Positions 1 through 5,786 of a stretch of DNA of 5,786 nt are shown one piece after another. Position numbers and translations under genes: made by a program. The stretch's first letter is position 1. Each line of letters starts with the position of its first letter. Below the pieces are notes generated by a model. The model was not told the origin of the DNA, did no database searches, and saw only the letters and a list, made by a program, of their open reading frames with translations. Source of the DNA: Bacteroidota bacterium (lineage in GTDB: Bacteria; Bacteroidota; Ignavibacteria; UBA10030; F1-140-MAGs086); NCBI GenBank assembly GCA_005792205.1, contig SXSO01000135.1, forward strand, positions 1 through 5,786, written 5' to 3'.

Positions 1-51
1 AAAATAATTTTAGAAATTTTTTCAGATAACTTTGAACAAAATAAACAATAA
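1..51 (+). CDS. C-terminal tail of an unidentified upstream gene (partial)
   Basis: Frame 1 is open from the window edge to a TAA at 49-51 and encodes about 16 residues ending SDNFEQNKQ. If real, it is the end of the preceding gene and overlaps the pgpA start by 20 nt, which fits the tight packing elsewhere. In related operons a phosphatidylglycerophosphate synthase gene (pgsA) would be a natural neighbour of pgpA. The tail is too short to identify, and a 17-codon open stretch could arise by chance. Confidence 0.35.
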   Translation, partial: KIILEIFSDNFEQNKQ

Positions 52-484
52 AATTATACTTTTTTTTTCTTCATTTTTTTATGCAGGATATTTTCCAATT
101 GCATCAGGAACGTTTGTTTCATTTTTGGTTTCAGTATTGGTTTTAATTTTTCCCCCAAATACAAATGAAATAAACTACATTATTTTTTCTATATGCATAT
201 TTATTTTTGGAATTTTTGGTTCACATTTTTCTACTATAATTTTGCAAGATGATGATCCATCAATTGTTGTAATTGATGAAGTTTGTGGAATGTTAGTTTC
301 ACTTTTATTTATAGAAATTTCATTTGCTACTGTATTTGCTGCGTTTTTTATTTTTCGTTTTTTTGATATTGTAAAACCATTTCCGATTCGCAATGTTGAA
401 AAACTCAAATATGGATTTGGAATAATGGTTGATGATTTAATTGCAGGGGTTTTTACAAATATTTTATTACAAATATTTTTTTAG
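32..484 (+). CDS. pgpA: Phosphatidylglycerophosphatase A
   Basis: This membrane enzyme removes the phosphate from phosphatidylglycerophosphate to give phosphatidylglycerol, the last step of that lipid's synthesis. The 150-residue length is normal for the family. All PgpA signatures are in order: GYFPIASGTFVS (19-30, family G-x-x-P-x-A-x-GT), the acidic DDDPSIVVIDEVCG (73-86), FRFFDIVKPFPIR (108-120) and GIMVDDLIAG (130-139). Hydrophobic segments lie at about 28-42, 47-66, 88-108 and 136-150. The start is TTG at 32. The frame is closed by TAG at 11-13, and no ATG, GTG or other TTG lies between that stop and the first motif, so TTG is the only standard choice. It ends with TAG, 5 nt before cinA. 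There is no Shine-Dalgarno sequence. The family call is firm; the start is slightly less so. Confidence 0.93.
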   Translation: MNKINNKIILFFSSFFYAGYFPIASGTFVSFLVSVLVLIFPPNTNEINYIIFSICIFIFGIFGSHFSTIILQDDDPSIVVIDEVCGMLVSLLFIEISFATVFAAFFIFRFFDIVKPFPIRNVEKLKYGFGIMVDDLIAGVFTNILLQIFF

Positions 485-489
485 ATCTT

Positions 490-1672
490 ATGAAAGCTGA
501 GATAATTACAATTGGAGATGAACTTTTGATTGGGCAAATTGTAAATACTAATCAATCATATATTGCAGAAAAACTTAACTCAGTTGGAATTGATGTAAAT
601 AAAATGATTGTTGTTGGAGATGTTGAAGAACAAATATTTTTGGCATTTAAAAAATCCCATAATGAAAATGATATTACAATTGTTACGGGAGGTCTTGGTC
701 CAACTCATGATGATATTACAAAAAAAGTTATATGTAAATTTTTCAATGATAAATGTAAGTTAAATTCTAAAGCATTGAATAATGTAAAGAAAATTTTATA
801 TCAACGAAAAATAGAAATTAACGATTTACATATTGAGCAAGCGATGTTTCCAACAAAAGCAATTTACATAAAAAATGAAATTGATGATGGAGAATTTTGC
901 AATTCCATTTTTAAAAAAGAAAAATAATTCTATAATTTTACATCGCACATTAAAAACAGTTGGAATTTTTGAATCTAAACTTTCTCAAATTATTGGCGGT
1001 TTAAATTTTATGTTTGGAAAACATAAAAACACTTCACTTGCATTTTTACCAGAGATTTATTCAGTGAAATTGAGAATCACTGTAAAAGATAAAAAATTTT
1101 TAAACGCAAGAAATCAAATTCAAAAAGTTGAAAAAAAAATTAGAGAAAAAATTTCTGATTATATTTATGGAGTTGATAATGATAGACTAGAAGAAGTTAT
1201 TGGGAAACTGTTAACAGAAAAAAAAATATCTATTTCAGTTGCAGAATCTTGTAGTGGAGGTTTATTTTCACATAAAATTACAAATGTTTCAGGAAGTTCA
1301 AATTATTTTAATAGAGGTTTTATTGTTTATAGTAATAAATCAAAAATTGAGGATTTAAAAGTTCCAAAAAAAATTCTTGAAAAATTTGGTGCAGTTAGTT
1401 TTGAGTGTGCATTTTGGATGGCAAAAAATGTGAGAAAGATTTCTAAAACAAACATTGGAGTTTCTGTAACTGGAATTACAGGACCACTTGGTGCTACAAA
1501 AGAAAAACCTGTTGGATTAGTTTATATTGGTTATTCGGATGATAATGAAACTGCTGTTAAAAAATATTTTTTTGGAGAGGGAAGAGAAAGAGTAAAAATT
1601 TCTGCATCACTTGCGGCACTTGAAATTTTAAGAAAAAAAATTTTGAATATTAAAATTGAAACTTTACAATGA
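490..1672 (+). pseudogene. cinA: cinA, disrupted by an internal out-of-frame deletion
   Basis: CinA joins an N-terminal COG1058/MoCF-like domain (linked to ADP-ribose pyrophosphatase activity) to a C-terminal PncC domain (nicotinamide mononucleotide amidohydrolase), and acts in pyridine-nucleotide salvage. The N-terminal half reads from ATG 490 with GDELLIGQIVNTN (9-21) and VTGGLGPTHDD (65-75), and its frame stops at 925-927. The rest reads in the next frame from about 875 to TGA 1670-1672: MMENFAIPFL, TLKTVGIFESKL, a middle domain, then a PncC domain (about 1181-1645) with AESCSGG, VYSNKSK and VTGITGP...EKPVGLVY. The conserved central block (GTAPG...PGVPxE), about 25-28 residues between IYIKNE and MMENF, is absent. 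This indicates a deletion of 3n+2 nt (about 80), not a simple base slip. The full-length protein cannot be made. The C-terminal fragment is open from ATG 875 and its PncC domain looks complete. It overlaps thpR by ATGA. Confidence 0.9.
866..895 (+). other. Deletion junction inside cinA
   Basis: Here the N-terminal reading (IYIKNE, frame of 490) passes into the C-terminal reading (EMKLMMENF-like, frame of 875). The bases AAAATGAAATT serve both: as Lys-Asn-Glu-Ile for the left side and as Met-Lys-Leu for the right. CinA proteins normally have an Asn-x-x-GTAPG sequence on the left and PGVPxEMK-x-M on the right. I infer that two copies of a short A-rich sequence such as AATGAAA recombined or slipped, removing what lay between. 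The exact endpoints cannot be fixed without an intact relative. Confidence 0.6.
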
Positions 1673-2228
1673 GAACATTTATTGCAATTGATTTGCCTCA
1701 AAATATAAAAGACGAAGTTTTAATAATTCAAAATTTTTTAGCTGAAAATATTGATGAATTTAAGTAGGAAAAAAAAGAAAAATTTCATATCACACTTAAA
1801 TTTTTAGGCGAAACCTTTGATTCTCAATATCAAGATATAATAAATATTTTAGAAAAAATTTCTGCTACAGTTTTTTCATTTGATTTATTTTTAGATAGAT
1901 CAAATGTTTTTCCAAATTTTAGGAATTCACGAGTGATTGTTATGAATTTAAAAAACGAAGATGATTCTATTTTTAAAATTGCTAATGAAATTCAAAAAAA
2001 TATTTCTCAAATAGAAATTGCTTTGGATAATAAAAATTTATGCCTCATATAACTTTAGGAAGAAGTATAATAAATCATTATCATTATGATTTGCAGACAA
2101 TTTTAGAAAACCTTAAATTTGAAAAACAAAAAACTCATTGTTCTTAAGTTGTGTTTTATAAGAGTATTATTAAACCAACTGGTACTCAGTATATAGCTTT
2201 TAAAAATTTTATCTTACAAAAAAAATAA
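1669..2228 (+). pseudogene. thpR: thpR/ligT-like RNA 2',3'-cyclic phosphodiesterase, broken by two stops and a frameshift
   Basis: ThpR (2H phosphoesterase superfamily) opens 2',3'-cyclic phosphates on RNA ends using two HxT motifs. ATG 1669 overlaps the cinA stop (ATGA) and gives MRTFIAIDLPQNIKDE, the classic ThpR N-terminus. At codon 33 (1765-1767) TAG replaces the conserved Trp of the family FKW...HxTLKFLGE pattern; the spacing of seven residues to the His of HITLKFLGE (1786-1812) matches. The same frame runs on to TAA 2050-2052. The second motif, MPHITLGR, is in another frame at 2040-2063, because one base (probably a T at 2037-2039, AATTT to AATT) is missing. That frame continues to an in-frame TAA at 2145-2147, then VVFYKSIIKPTGTQY and a final TAA at 2226-2228, 6 nt before recA. 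Repaired, it would be about 186 residues, normal for the family. Both HxT motifs survive, so inactivation looks recent. Confidence 0.92.
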
Positions 2229-2234
2229 AAAAAT

Positions 2235-3281
2235 ATGTCTAATGAATTAAATAAAGATTTCAGATTGAACGCATTAAAAATTGCGGTTGAACAAATAGAA
2301 AAACAACATGGAAAAGGATCTATTATGAAATTGGGTTCTGTTCCTGCAACAAAAATTGAAACAATAACAACTGGTTCGCTTTCACTTGATTGTGCTTTGG
2401 GAATCGGAGGTTTGCCAAGAGGAAGAGTTACCGAAATTTATGGTCCTGAATCATCAGGAAAAACAACAGTTTGTCTTCACGTTCTTGCAGAAGCACAGAA
2501 ACAAGGTGGAATGGCTGCGTTTATTGATACGGAACATGCACTTGATATTTATTATGCTAAAAAACTTGGAGTTGATGTAAATAATCTTTTATTATCACAA
2601 CCTGAATATGGAGAGCAAGCACTTGAAATTACAGAAACTTTGATAAGAAGTGGAGCACTTGATGTGATAGTAGTAGATTCAGTTGCAGCACTTACTCCAA
2701 GATCGGAAATAGAAGGAGAAATGGGAGATCCAACAATGGGAGTTCAAGCACGACTTATGTCACAAGCGTTGAGAAAACTTACAGCGGCAATTTCTAAATC
2801 CAAAACACTTTTGATTTTTACGAATCAACTTCGTCAAAAAATTGGAGTGATGTTTGGAAATCCCGAAACTACAACCGGAGGAAATGCGTTAAAATTTTAC
2901 GCTTCTATTAGATTGGATATTAGAAAAGAAGAAGTGATAAAAGATGCAACAAGTATAATAGGAAATAGAGTTAGAGTTAAAGTTGTAAAAAATAAAGTTG
3001 CTCCTCCATTTAAAGAAGCTAGGTTTGATATTATGTATAATGAAGGTATTTCTAAAATTGGAGATTTAATTGATATTGCAGTTGAGCATAATGTAATTCA
3101 AAAATCTGGTTCTTGGTTTAGTTATGGGAATGAAAAAATTGGACAAGGAAAAGATTCTGTGAAAAAATATTTGCAAGAAAATCAAAATATTTATACTCAA
3201 ATTGATACTGAAATGAGGAAACGACTTTTTCATGTAGATGAAGCAGAAAAACAACAGCAAAAACCGTCTTCTAAAAAATAG
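2235..3281 (+). CDS. recA: Recombinase RecA
   Basis: RecA forms ATP-dependent filaments on single-stranded DNA, carries out strand exchange, and activates LexA-type repressor self-cleavage where these exist. The 348 residues cover the whole family. Visible are the Walker A motif GPESSGKT (70-77), the catalytic Glu in FIDTEHALD (E100), Walker B VIVVDS (144-149), loop L1 around EGEMGDPTMG (160-169), and TNQLRQKIGVMFGNPETTTGG (196-216), which contains the ATP-sensing Gln (Q198) and DNA-binding loop L2. KVVKNKVAPPF (249-259) begins the conserved part before the C-terminal domain. The tail, EAEKQQQKPSSKK, is basic and low in complexity; many RecA tails are acidic. ATG 2235 is preceded by A-rich sequence with no Shine-Dalgarno. 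No LexA-like box or clear promoter of its own is visible, so transcription from upstream in the operon is inferred. No lesions are seen, in contrast to the two genes before it. Confidence 0.99.
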   Translation: MSNELNKDFRLNALKIAVEQIEKQHGKGSIMKLGSVPATKIETITTGSLSLDCALGIGGLPRGRVTEIYGPESSGKTTVCLHVLAEAQKQGGMAAFIDTEHALDIYYAKKLGVDVNNLLLSQPEYGEQALEITETLIRSGALDVIVVDSVAALTPRSEIEGEMGDPTMGVQARLMSQALRKLTAAISKSKTLLIFTNQLRQKIGVMFGNPETTTGGNALKFYASIRLDIRKEEVIKDATSIIGNRVRVKVVKNKVAPPFKEARFDIMYNEGISKIGDLIDIAVEHNVIQKSGSWFSYGNEKIGQGKDSVKKYLQENQNIYTQIDTEMRKRLFHVDEAEKQQQKPSSKK

Positions 3282-3756
3282 TGAAGAAGATATTTTTTTC
3301 ACGGCAAAAAAAATATCATTTAAATATTTATCTAAACAAATGCTTTCAGAATTTTTACTTTGTCAAAAACTTCAAAGGAAAAATTTTGATGAAGAGACAA
3401 TAAAAAAAACTATTGATTATCTTAAAGGCATAAAACTTATTGATGATATTGCTTATGCAAAAACTTTTGTTTCGCATATGTTTTTAAAAAAAGTAATTGC
3501 AAAGAAAAATATTTTTCAGAAACTTTTACAGAAAGGGATTTCTAAGTCAATAGCAACTGATGTTACTTCTTTTATTACTGATGAATTTGAATATGAGAAC
3601 GCATTGAAAATTGCTCAAAAAAAATTTACTCAAATAAAACAAAAATCAAAAAAAGAGTTCAAATGTCAAATTGTTCAACTTTCAAATTTTTTGTTGCGAA
3701 AAGGTTTTTCATATGATATGATTTTTAAAATTACAAAAAAAATAAATTCCAATTGA
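3238..3756 (+). CDS. recX: Regulatory protein RecX
   Basis: RecX binds RecA filaments and limits their extension, and is often encoded just after recA. The 172-residue product (E. coli RecX has 166) is all-helical and very lysine-rich. It shows the RecX three-helix repeats: ISFKYLSKQMLSEFLLCQKL (26-45), LKGIKLIDDIAYAKTFV (62-78, family G-x-x-D-D-x-x-A), KLLQKGIS (95-102) and FLLRKGFSYDMI (151-162). The only in-frame ATG before the core is at 3238, 44 nt inside recA, and the frame is closed by TAG at 3235-3237; the next ATG (codon 35) lies within the core. A GTG at 3281-3283 abutting the recA stop (TAGTG) would be a more usual start but is in another frame. It would join the RecX frame only if the T7 run at 3293-3299 had one more T. 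The family is clear; the N-terminus is uncertain. It ends TGA, 3 nt before the next gene. Confidence 0.85.
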   Translation: MKQKNNSKNRLLKNSEEDIFFTAKKISFKYLSKQMLSEFLLCQKLQRKNFDEETIKKTIDYLKGIKLIDDIAYAKTFVSHMFLKKVIAKKNIFQKLLQKGISKSIATDVTSFITDEFEYENALKIAQKKFTQIKQKSKKEFKCQIVQLSNFLLRKGFSYDMIFKITKKINSN

Positions 3757-3759
3757 TAT

Positions 3760-5070
3760 ATGGAATGGCTATTTACAACACGAAACGGAAAAATTGTAAT
3801 GTTGATTTCATCTCTTACGATTTTTATTTTTTTCCTTTCTATTTTCAAAAATTTTTTTGCTTTGATAGTTGTTTCTGTGGCATTGACTATGATAATGTTA
3901 CCATTTGTAAATTATTTTGAAAACTTTGGTTTGAAAAGAGAAATTTCTATTTTGTTTTCATTTATAATTGTTGTTGGAGTTGTTGCTGGAATTATTGGAG
4001 TTTCATATCCCGTTCTTGTGAAGCAATTTTCTCAAATGCAAAGTTCATTTGGCATCAAAAAATATGAGATTGGAGACACGGTTTGTGTTCAAGATAAAAT
4101 GAAAGATTTTTATTTTGGAAAAATAAAAAAACAGGATTCAATTTTAACAATTCAAAACTTTTCTAATTTCGATTCTATAAAAATAAGTGATATAGTTTTT
4201 ATCAATAAAGTAAATGATTCTATTCTTGTAAATAATCATGAAACAGTGTTATTATCAAATTTGAATTATAGATTAGATAATGAAATTAGAATCTTAAAAA
4301 ATGAGGATAAAGTTGAAACTAGAAAAAATTTGTTTCAATCTAAAATTTTTTCAATTGAGAAAAAATTGAAACAGAAATTTTATTTTCTAAATTCAATAGA
4401 TATAATAACATCAGTTAATTCTTTTATCTCACAAATTTTTGAAAATGTAGATAAATTTTTACAAAGCTTTGCAACATTACTTGGAGGGCTTGTTGGTGTT
4501 CCATTGATTACATTTATGTTTATAAAGGAATATAGAAATTTTATTAAATTTATCATAAGATCAGTTCCAAATAAATATTTTGAAATGTCTTTAAGTTTAT
4601 TTAATACATTGGAATCACAACTTGGAAATTATATTCGCGGAGTTTGTGTTGAATTTTTCTTCGTTTCACTTATTACATTTTTAGGATACTTATTAATTGG
4701 ACTTGATTTTCCATTAACAAATGGAATCGTATTTGGATTTTTAAATATAATTCCACTTCTTGGAGGATATTTGGGTATTATTCCAACAATGTTTTTTTCA
4801 ATTTCACAAAGTGGTGATTTTAGTTTTTTCTTTCCAATTATTTTAGTAAATATTTTTGTGCAAACTACAAATTATTATATACTAAAACCAACTATTTACA
4901 AAAACGCACATAATGTACATCCTATACTTATTTTATTATTGATTTTATTTGGTTTTGAAATTATCGGAATATTAGGTGCAATAATAATTGTCCCAATTTT
5001 TACTTTGTTTGTTGTGATTGCAAAAGAACTTAATTGGGGGCTTTCTAAATATAAAATTACAAATGTTTAA
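3760..5070 (+). CDS. AI-2E family (PerM/TqsA-like) membrane transporter with a soluble insert
   Basis: Members of this family are multi-pass inner-membrane proteins; characterised ones export autoinducer-2 or act as Na+/H+ antiporters, so the substrate here is unknown. The 436 residues exceed the usual 340-370. Likely membrane segments are at about 11-29, 32-49, 64-86, 234-256, 295-316, 320-345, 355-376 and 387-420. Family marks include SVPNKYFEM (268-276), QLGNYIRG (287-294), LNIIPLLGGYLGIIP (328-342) and ILGAIIIVPIF (404-414). Between the third and fourth segments lie about 145 mostly polar residues. The distance from the Pro after segment 2 to the PNKY motif is 222 residues, against 132 in the next gene, so about 90 are extra. 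ATG 3760 lies 3 nt after recX. The stop overlaps the next gene by 8 nt, so the two are probably co-translated. Confidence 0.9.
   Translation: MEWLFTTRNGKIVMLISSLTIFIFFLSIFKNFFALIVVSVALTMIMLPFVNYFENFGLKREISILFSFIIVVGVVAGIIGVSYPVLVKQFSQMQSSFGIKKYEIGDTVCVQDKMKDFYFGKIKKQDSILTIQNFSNFDSIKISDIVFINKVNDSILVNNHETVLLSNLNYRLDNEIRILKNEDKVETRKNLFQSKIFSIEKKLKQKFYFLNSIDIITSVNSFISQIFENVDKFLQSFATLLGGLVGVPLITFMFIKEYRNFIKFIIRSVPNKYFEMSLSLFNTLESQLGNYIRGVCVEFFFVSLITFLGYLLIGLDFPLTNGIVFGFLNIIPLLGGYLGIIPTMFFSISQSGDFSFFFPIILVNIFVQTTNYYILKPTIYKNAHNVHPILILLLILFGFEIIGILGAIIIVPIFTLFVVIAKELNWGLSKYKITNV
4057..4330 (+). other. Region encoding the extra soluble segment of the first AI-2E protein
   Basis: Residues about 100-190 of the 3760-5070 product have no counterpart in the downstream paralogue. 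Residues 102-160 alternate short hydrophobic strands with polar turns: YEIGDTVCV (102-110), FYFGKIKK (117-124), SILTIQNF (127-134), SIKISDIVFINKV (139-151) and SILVNN (154-159). The order GD-x-V, then G-[KV]-[IV], then T-x-[IV]-x-N resembles the small Sm-like beta domain of MscS channels. This is a by-eye resemblance only, and the MscS IPN signature is not exact. The rest (161-200) is charged and probably helical. Confidence 0.5.
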
Positions 5071-5786
5071 AAGTTCCAATAAAAGATTTTCAGTTTTTAA
5101 TTACATAATGTTTAAAACGCTTTGTGTTGCTTTTTGTATTGTATTTCCGATTGTAGTTATTTCACAGTTTGTAGATATTTTTTTATTTATAGTTTTTTCA
5201 ATTGCTTTAACTTTTGTTTTATATCCATTTGTAGATTTTTTTGAAAAATTAGGAATGAGTAGATTTAAGTCCACACTTATAATATTTTTTTTATTGTTAT
5301 TTATTGTTTTTTGTATCAACTATTTTTTTGTTTCGATATTATTTGAACAAATAGAGGTTGTCTCAACTCGTTTTCAAAAAATTTCGTTTGAAGAGCAAAT
5401 TACTAAATTTCAAATTTTTATTAAATCACATTTTGAAAGTATTGAAGTAAATGATTTGGGAACCAAAGTGAATACATTTGTTAAAAGTAATGTTGAGAGA
5501 ATTCAACAACAATTTTCTACTACGTATACATTTATTCCATTTCTTTTTATTATTCCAATTTTTTTATTTTTTTCTATCAAAGAGTTTCATACACTAAAAA
5601 AAAAAATACTTGCAGCATCTCCAAATAAATATTATGAAATGACTCAAAATATTTTCTTTAACATTGAAAATGTAATTACAAAATATATTAGTGGAATTTT
5701 TTTTCAATCTATCATTATAATGGTTTTGACTTCATTTGGTCTTTTTCTTTGTGGTGTTGAATATGCTATTTTATTGGGATTTATAT
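5063..5786 (+). CDS. Second AI-2E family membrane transporter (3' end outside window)
   Basis: The frame opens at ATG 5063, overlaps the previous gene's stop by 8 nt, and runs without a stop for 241 codons to the window edge. It begins MFKSSNKRFSVFNYIMFKTL. Hydrophobic segments lie at about 17-34, 37-55, 70-95, 155-171 and 213-240. It aligns by eye with the gene before it: YPFVDFFEKLG (54-64) with LPFVNYFENFG, SPNKYYEMTQNIF (186-198) with VPNKYFEMSLSLF, and ENVITKYISG (202-211) with ESQLGNYIRG. It lacks the 90-residue insert of its neighbour, so it has the ordinary family layout. The missing 3' part should hold the IIPLxGGYxG and C-terminal membrane segments. An alternative start is ATG 5108 (codon 16), which would drop a short basic N-terminus. 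Its substrate is unknown. Confidence 0.87.
   Translation, partial: MFKSSNKRFSVFNYIMFKTLCVAFCIVFPIVVISQFVDIFLFIVFSIALTFVLYPFVDFFEKLGMSRFKSTLIIFFLLLFIVFCINYFFVSILFEQIEVVSTRFQKISFEEQITKFQIFIKSHFESIEVNDLGTKVNTFVKSNVERIQQQFSTTYTFIPFLFIIPIFLFFSIKEFHTLKKKILAASPNKYYEMTQNIFFNIENVITKYISGIFFQSIIIMVLTSFGLFLCGVEYAILLGFI

Noticed and set aside
175..408. 77-codon minus-strand open frame
   Set aside because: It lies wholly within pgpA on the opposite strand, has no recognisable domain, and is a composition shadow.
875..927. Programmed ribosomal frameshifting joining the two cinA frames
   Set aside because: The conserved central block of the protein is missing, so a frameshift would not restore a normal CinA; a deletion explains the data better.
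2066..2071. TATAAT, a possible -10 box for a recA promoter
   Set aside because: It lies within the conserved thpR reading frame, has no convincing -35 partner, and such hexamers are expected by chance in DNA this AT-rich.
2179..2189. CTG-GTACT-CAG, a possible LexA (SOS) box upstream of recA
   Set aside because: The spacer is 5 bases rather than the 10 of the classic CTG-N10-CAG box, and it sits in the codons for the conserved ThpR C-terminus (KPTGTQY).
2386..2580. 64-codon + strand open frame inside recA
   Set aside because: It is an alternative-frame shadow of the strongly conserved RecA core with no family resemblance.
3066..3302. 78-codon minus-strand open frame
   Set aside because: It is antisense to the conserved recA C-terminus and the start of recX; its Phe-rich sequence is the mirror of Lys-rich coding sequence.
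5070..5108. Short intergenic gap or terminator between the two AI-2E genes
   Set aside because: The second gene's frame already starts at 5063, overlapping the first, and no GC hairpin followed by a T-run is present.
5101..5319. 72-codon minus-strand open frame
   Set aside because: It is antisense to the second AI-2E gene, which shows clear homology to its neighbour on the + strand.

Overview
The window is 5.8 kb of very AT-rich bacterial DNA. By eye it is roughly 25-30% G+C, with long A and T runs and lysine-, asparagine-, isoleucine- and phenylalanine-rich proteins. Every gene is on the + strand and packed nose to tail (gaps of 3-6 nt or short overlaps), so it looks like part of one long operon. 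The order is [tail of an unknown gene]-pgpA-cinA-thpR-recA-recX-AI-2E transporter-second AI-2E transporter (cut by the window edge). No start has a recognisable Shine-Dalgarno sequence. UAG, UGA and UAA all end genes here and UGG encodes Trp, so the code is standard. The gene order and lack of Shine-Dalgarno sites suggest the FCB (Bacteroidota/Ignavibacteria/Marinimicrobia-like) side of the tree. This is a low-confidence inference from memory of gene neighbourhoods, not from a search.

Positions 1-484 hold the C-terminal codons of an upstream gene and an intact pgpA (phosphatidylglycerophosphate phosphatase), which starts at TTG. Positions 490-2228 hold two broken genes. cinA has lost about 25-28 codons, including the conserved GTAPG...PGxP stretch, which leaves its two halves in different frames. 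thpR (RNA 2',3'-cyclic phosphodiesterase) carries a nonsense codon at its conserved Trp, a one-base frameshift just before its second HxT motif, and a second nonsense codon near the end. The thpR remnant accounts for the apparent gap of about 560 nt between cinA and recA.

Positions 2235-3756 hold an intact, highly conserved recA followed by its regulator recX; the recX start is ambiguous. Positions 3760-5786 hold two tandem AI-2E/PerM-family membrane proteins. The first carries about 90 extra residues between its third and fourth membrane segments compared with its neighbour. Part of this extra stretch reads like a small beta-barrel domain.

Functionally the cluster mixes phospholipid synthesis (pgpA), nucleotide and RNA-end repair or salvage (cinA, thpR), recombination (recA, recX) and membrane transport. 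The main biological story is selective decay: two dispensable housekeeping genes are broken while their operon neighbours stay intact. This fits a lineage undergoing genome reduction. I see no mobile element, CRISPR array, RNA gene or convincing new defence system.
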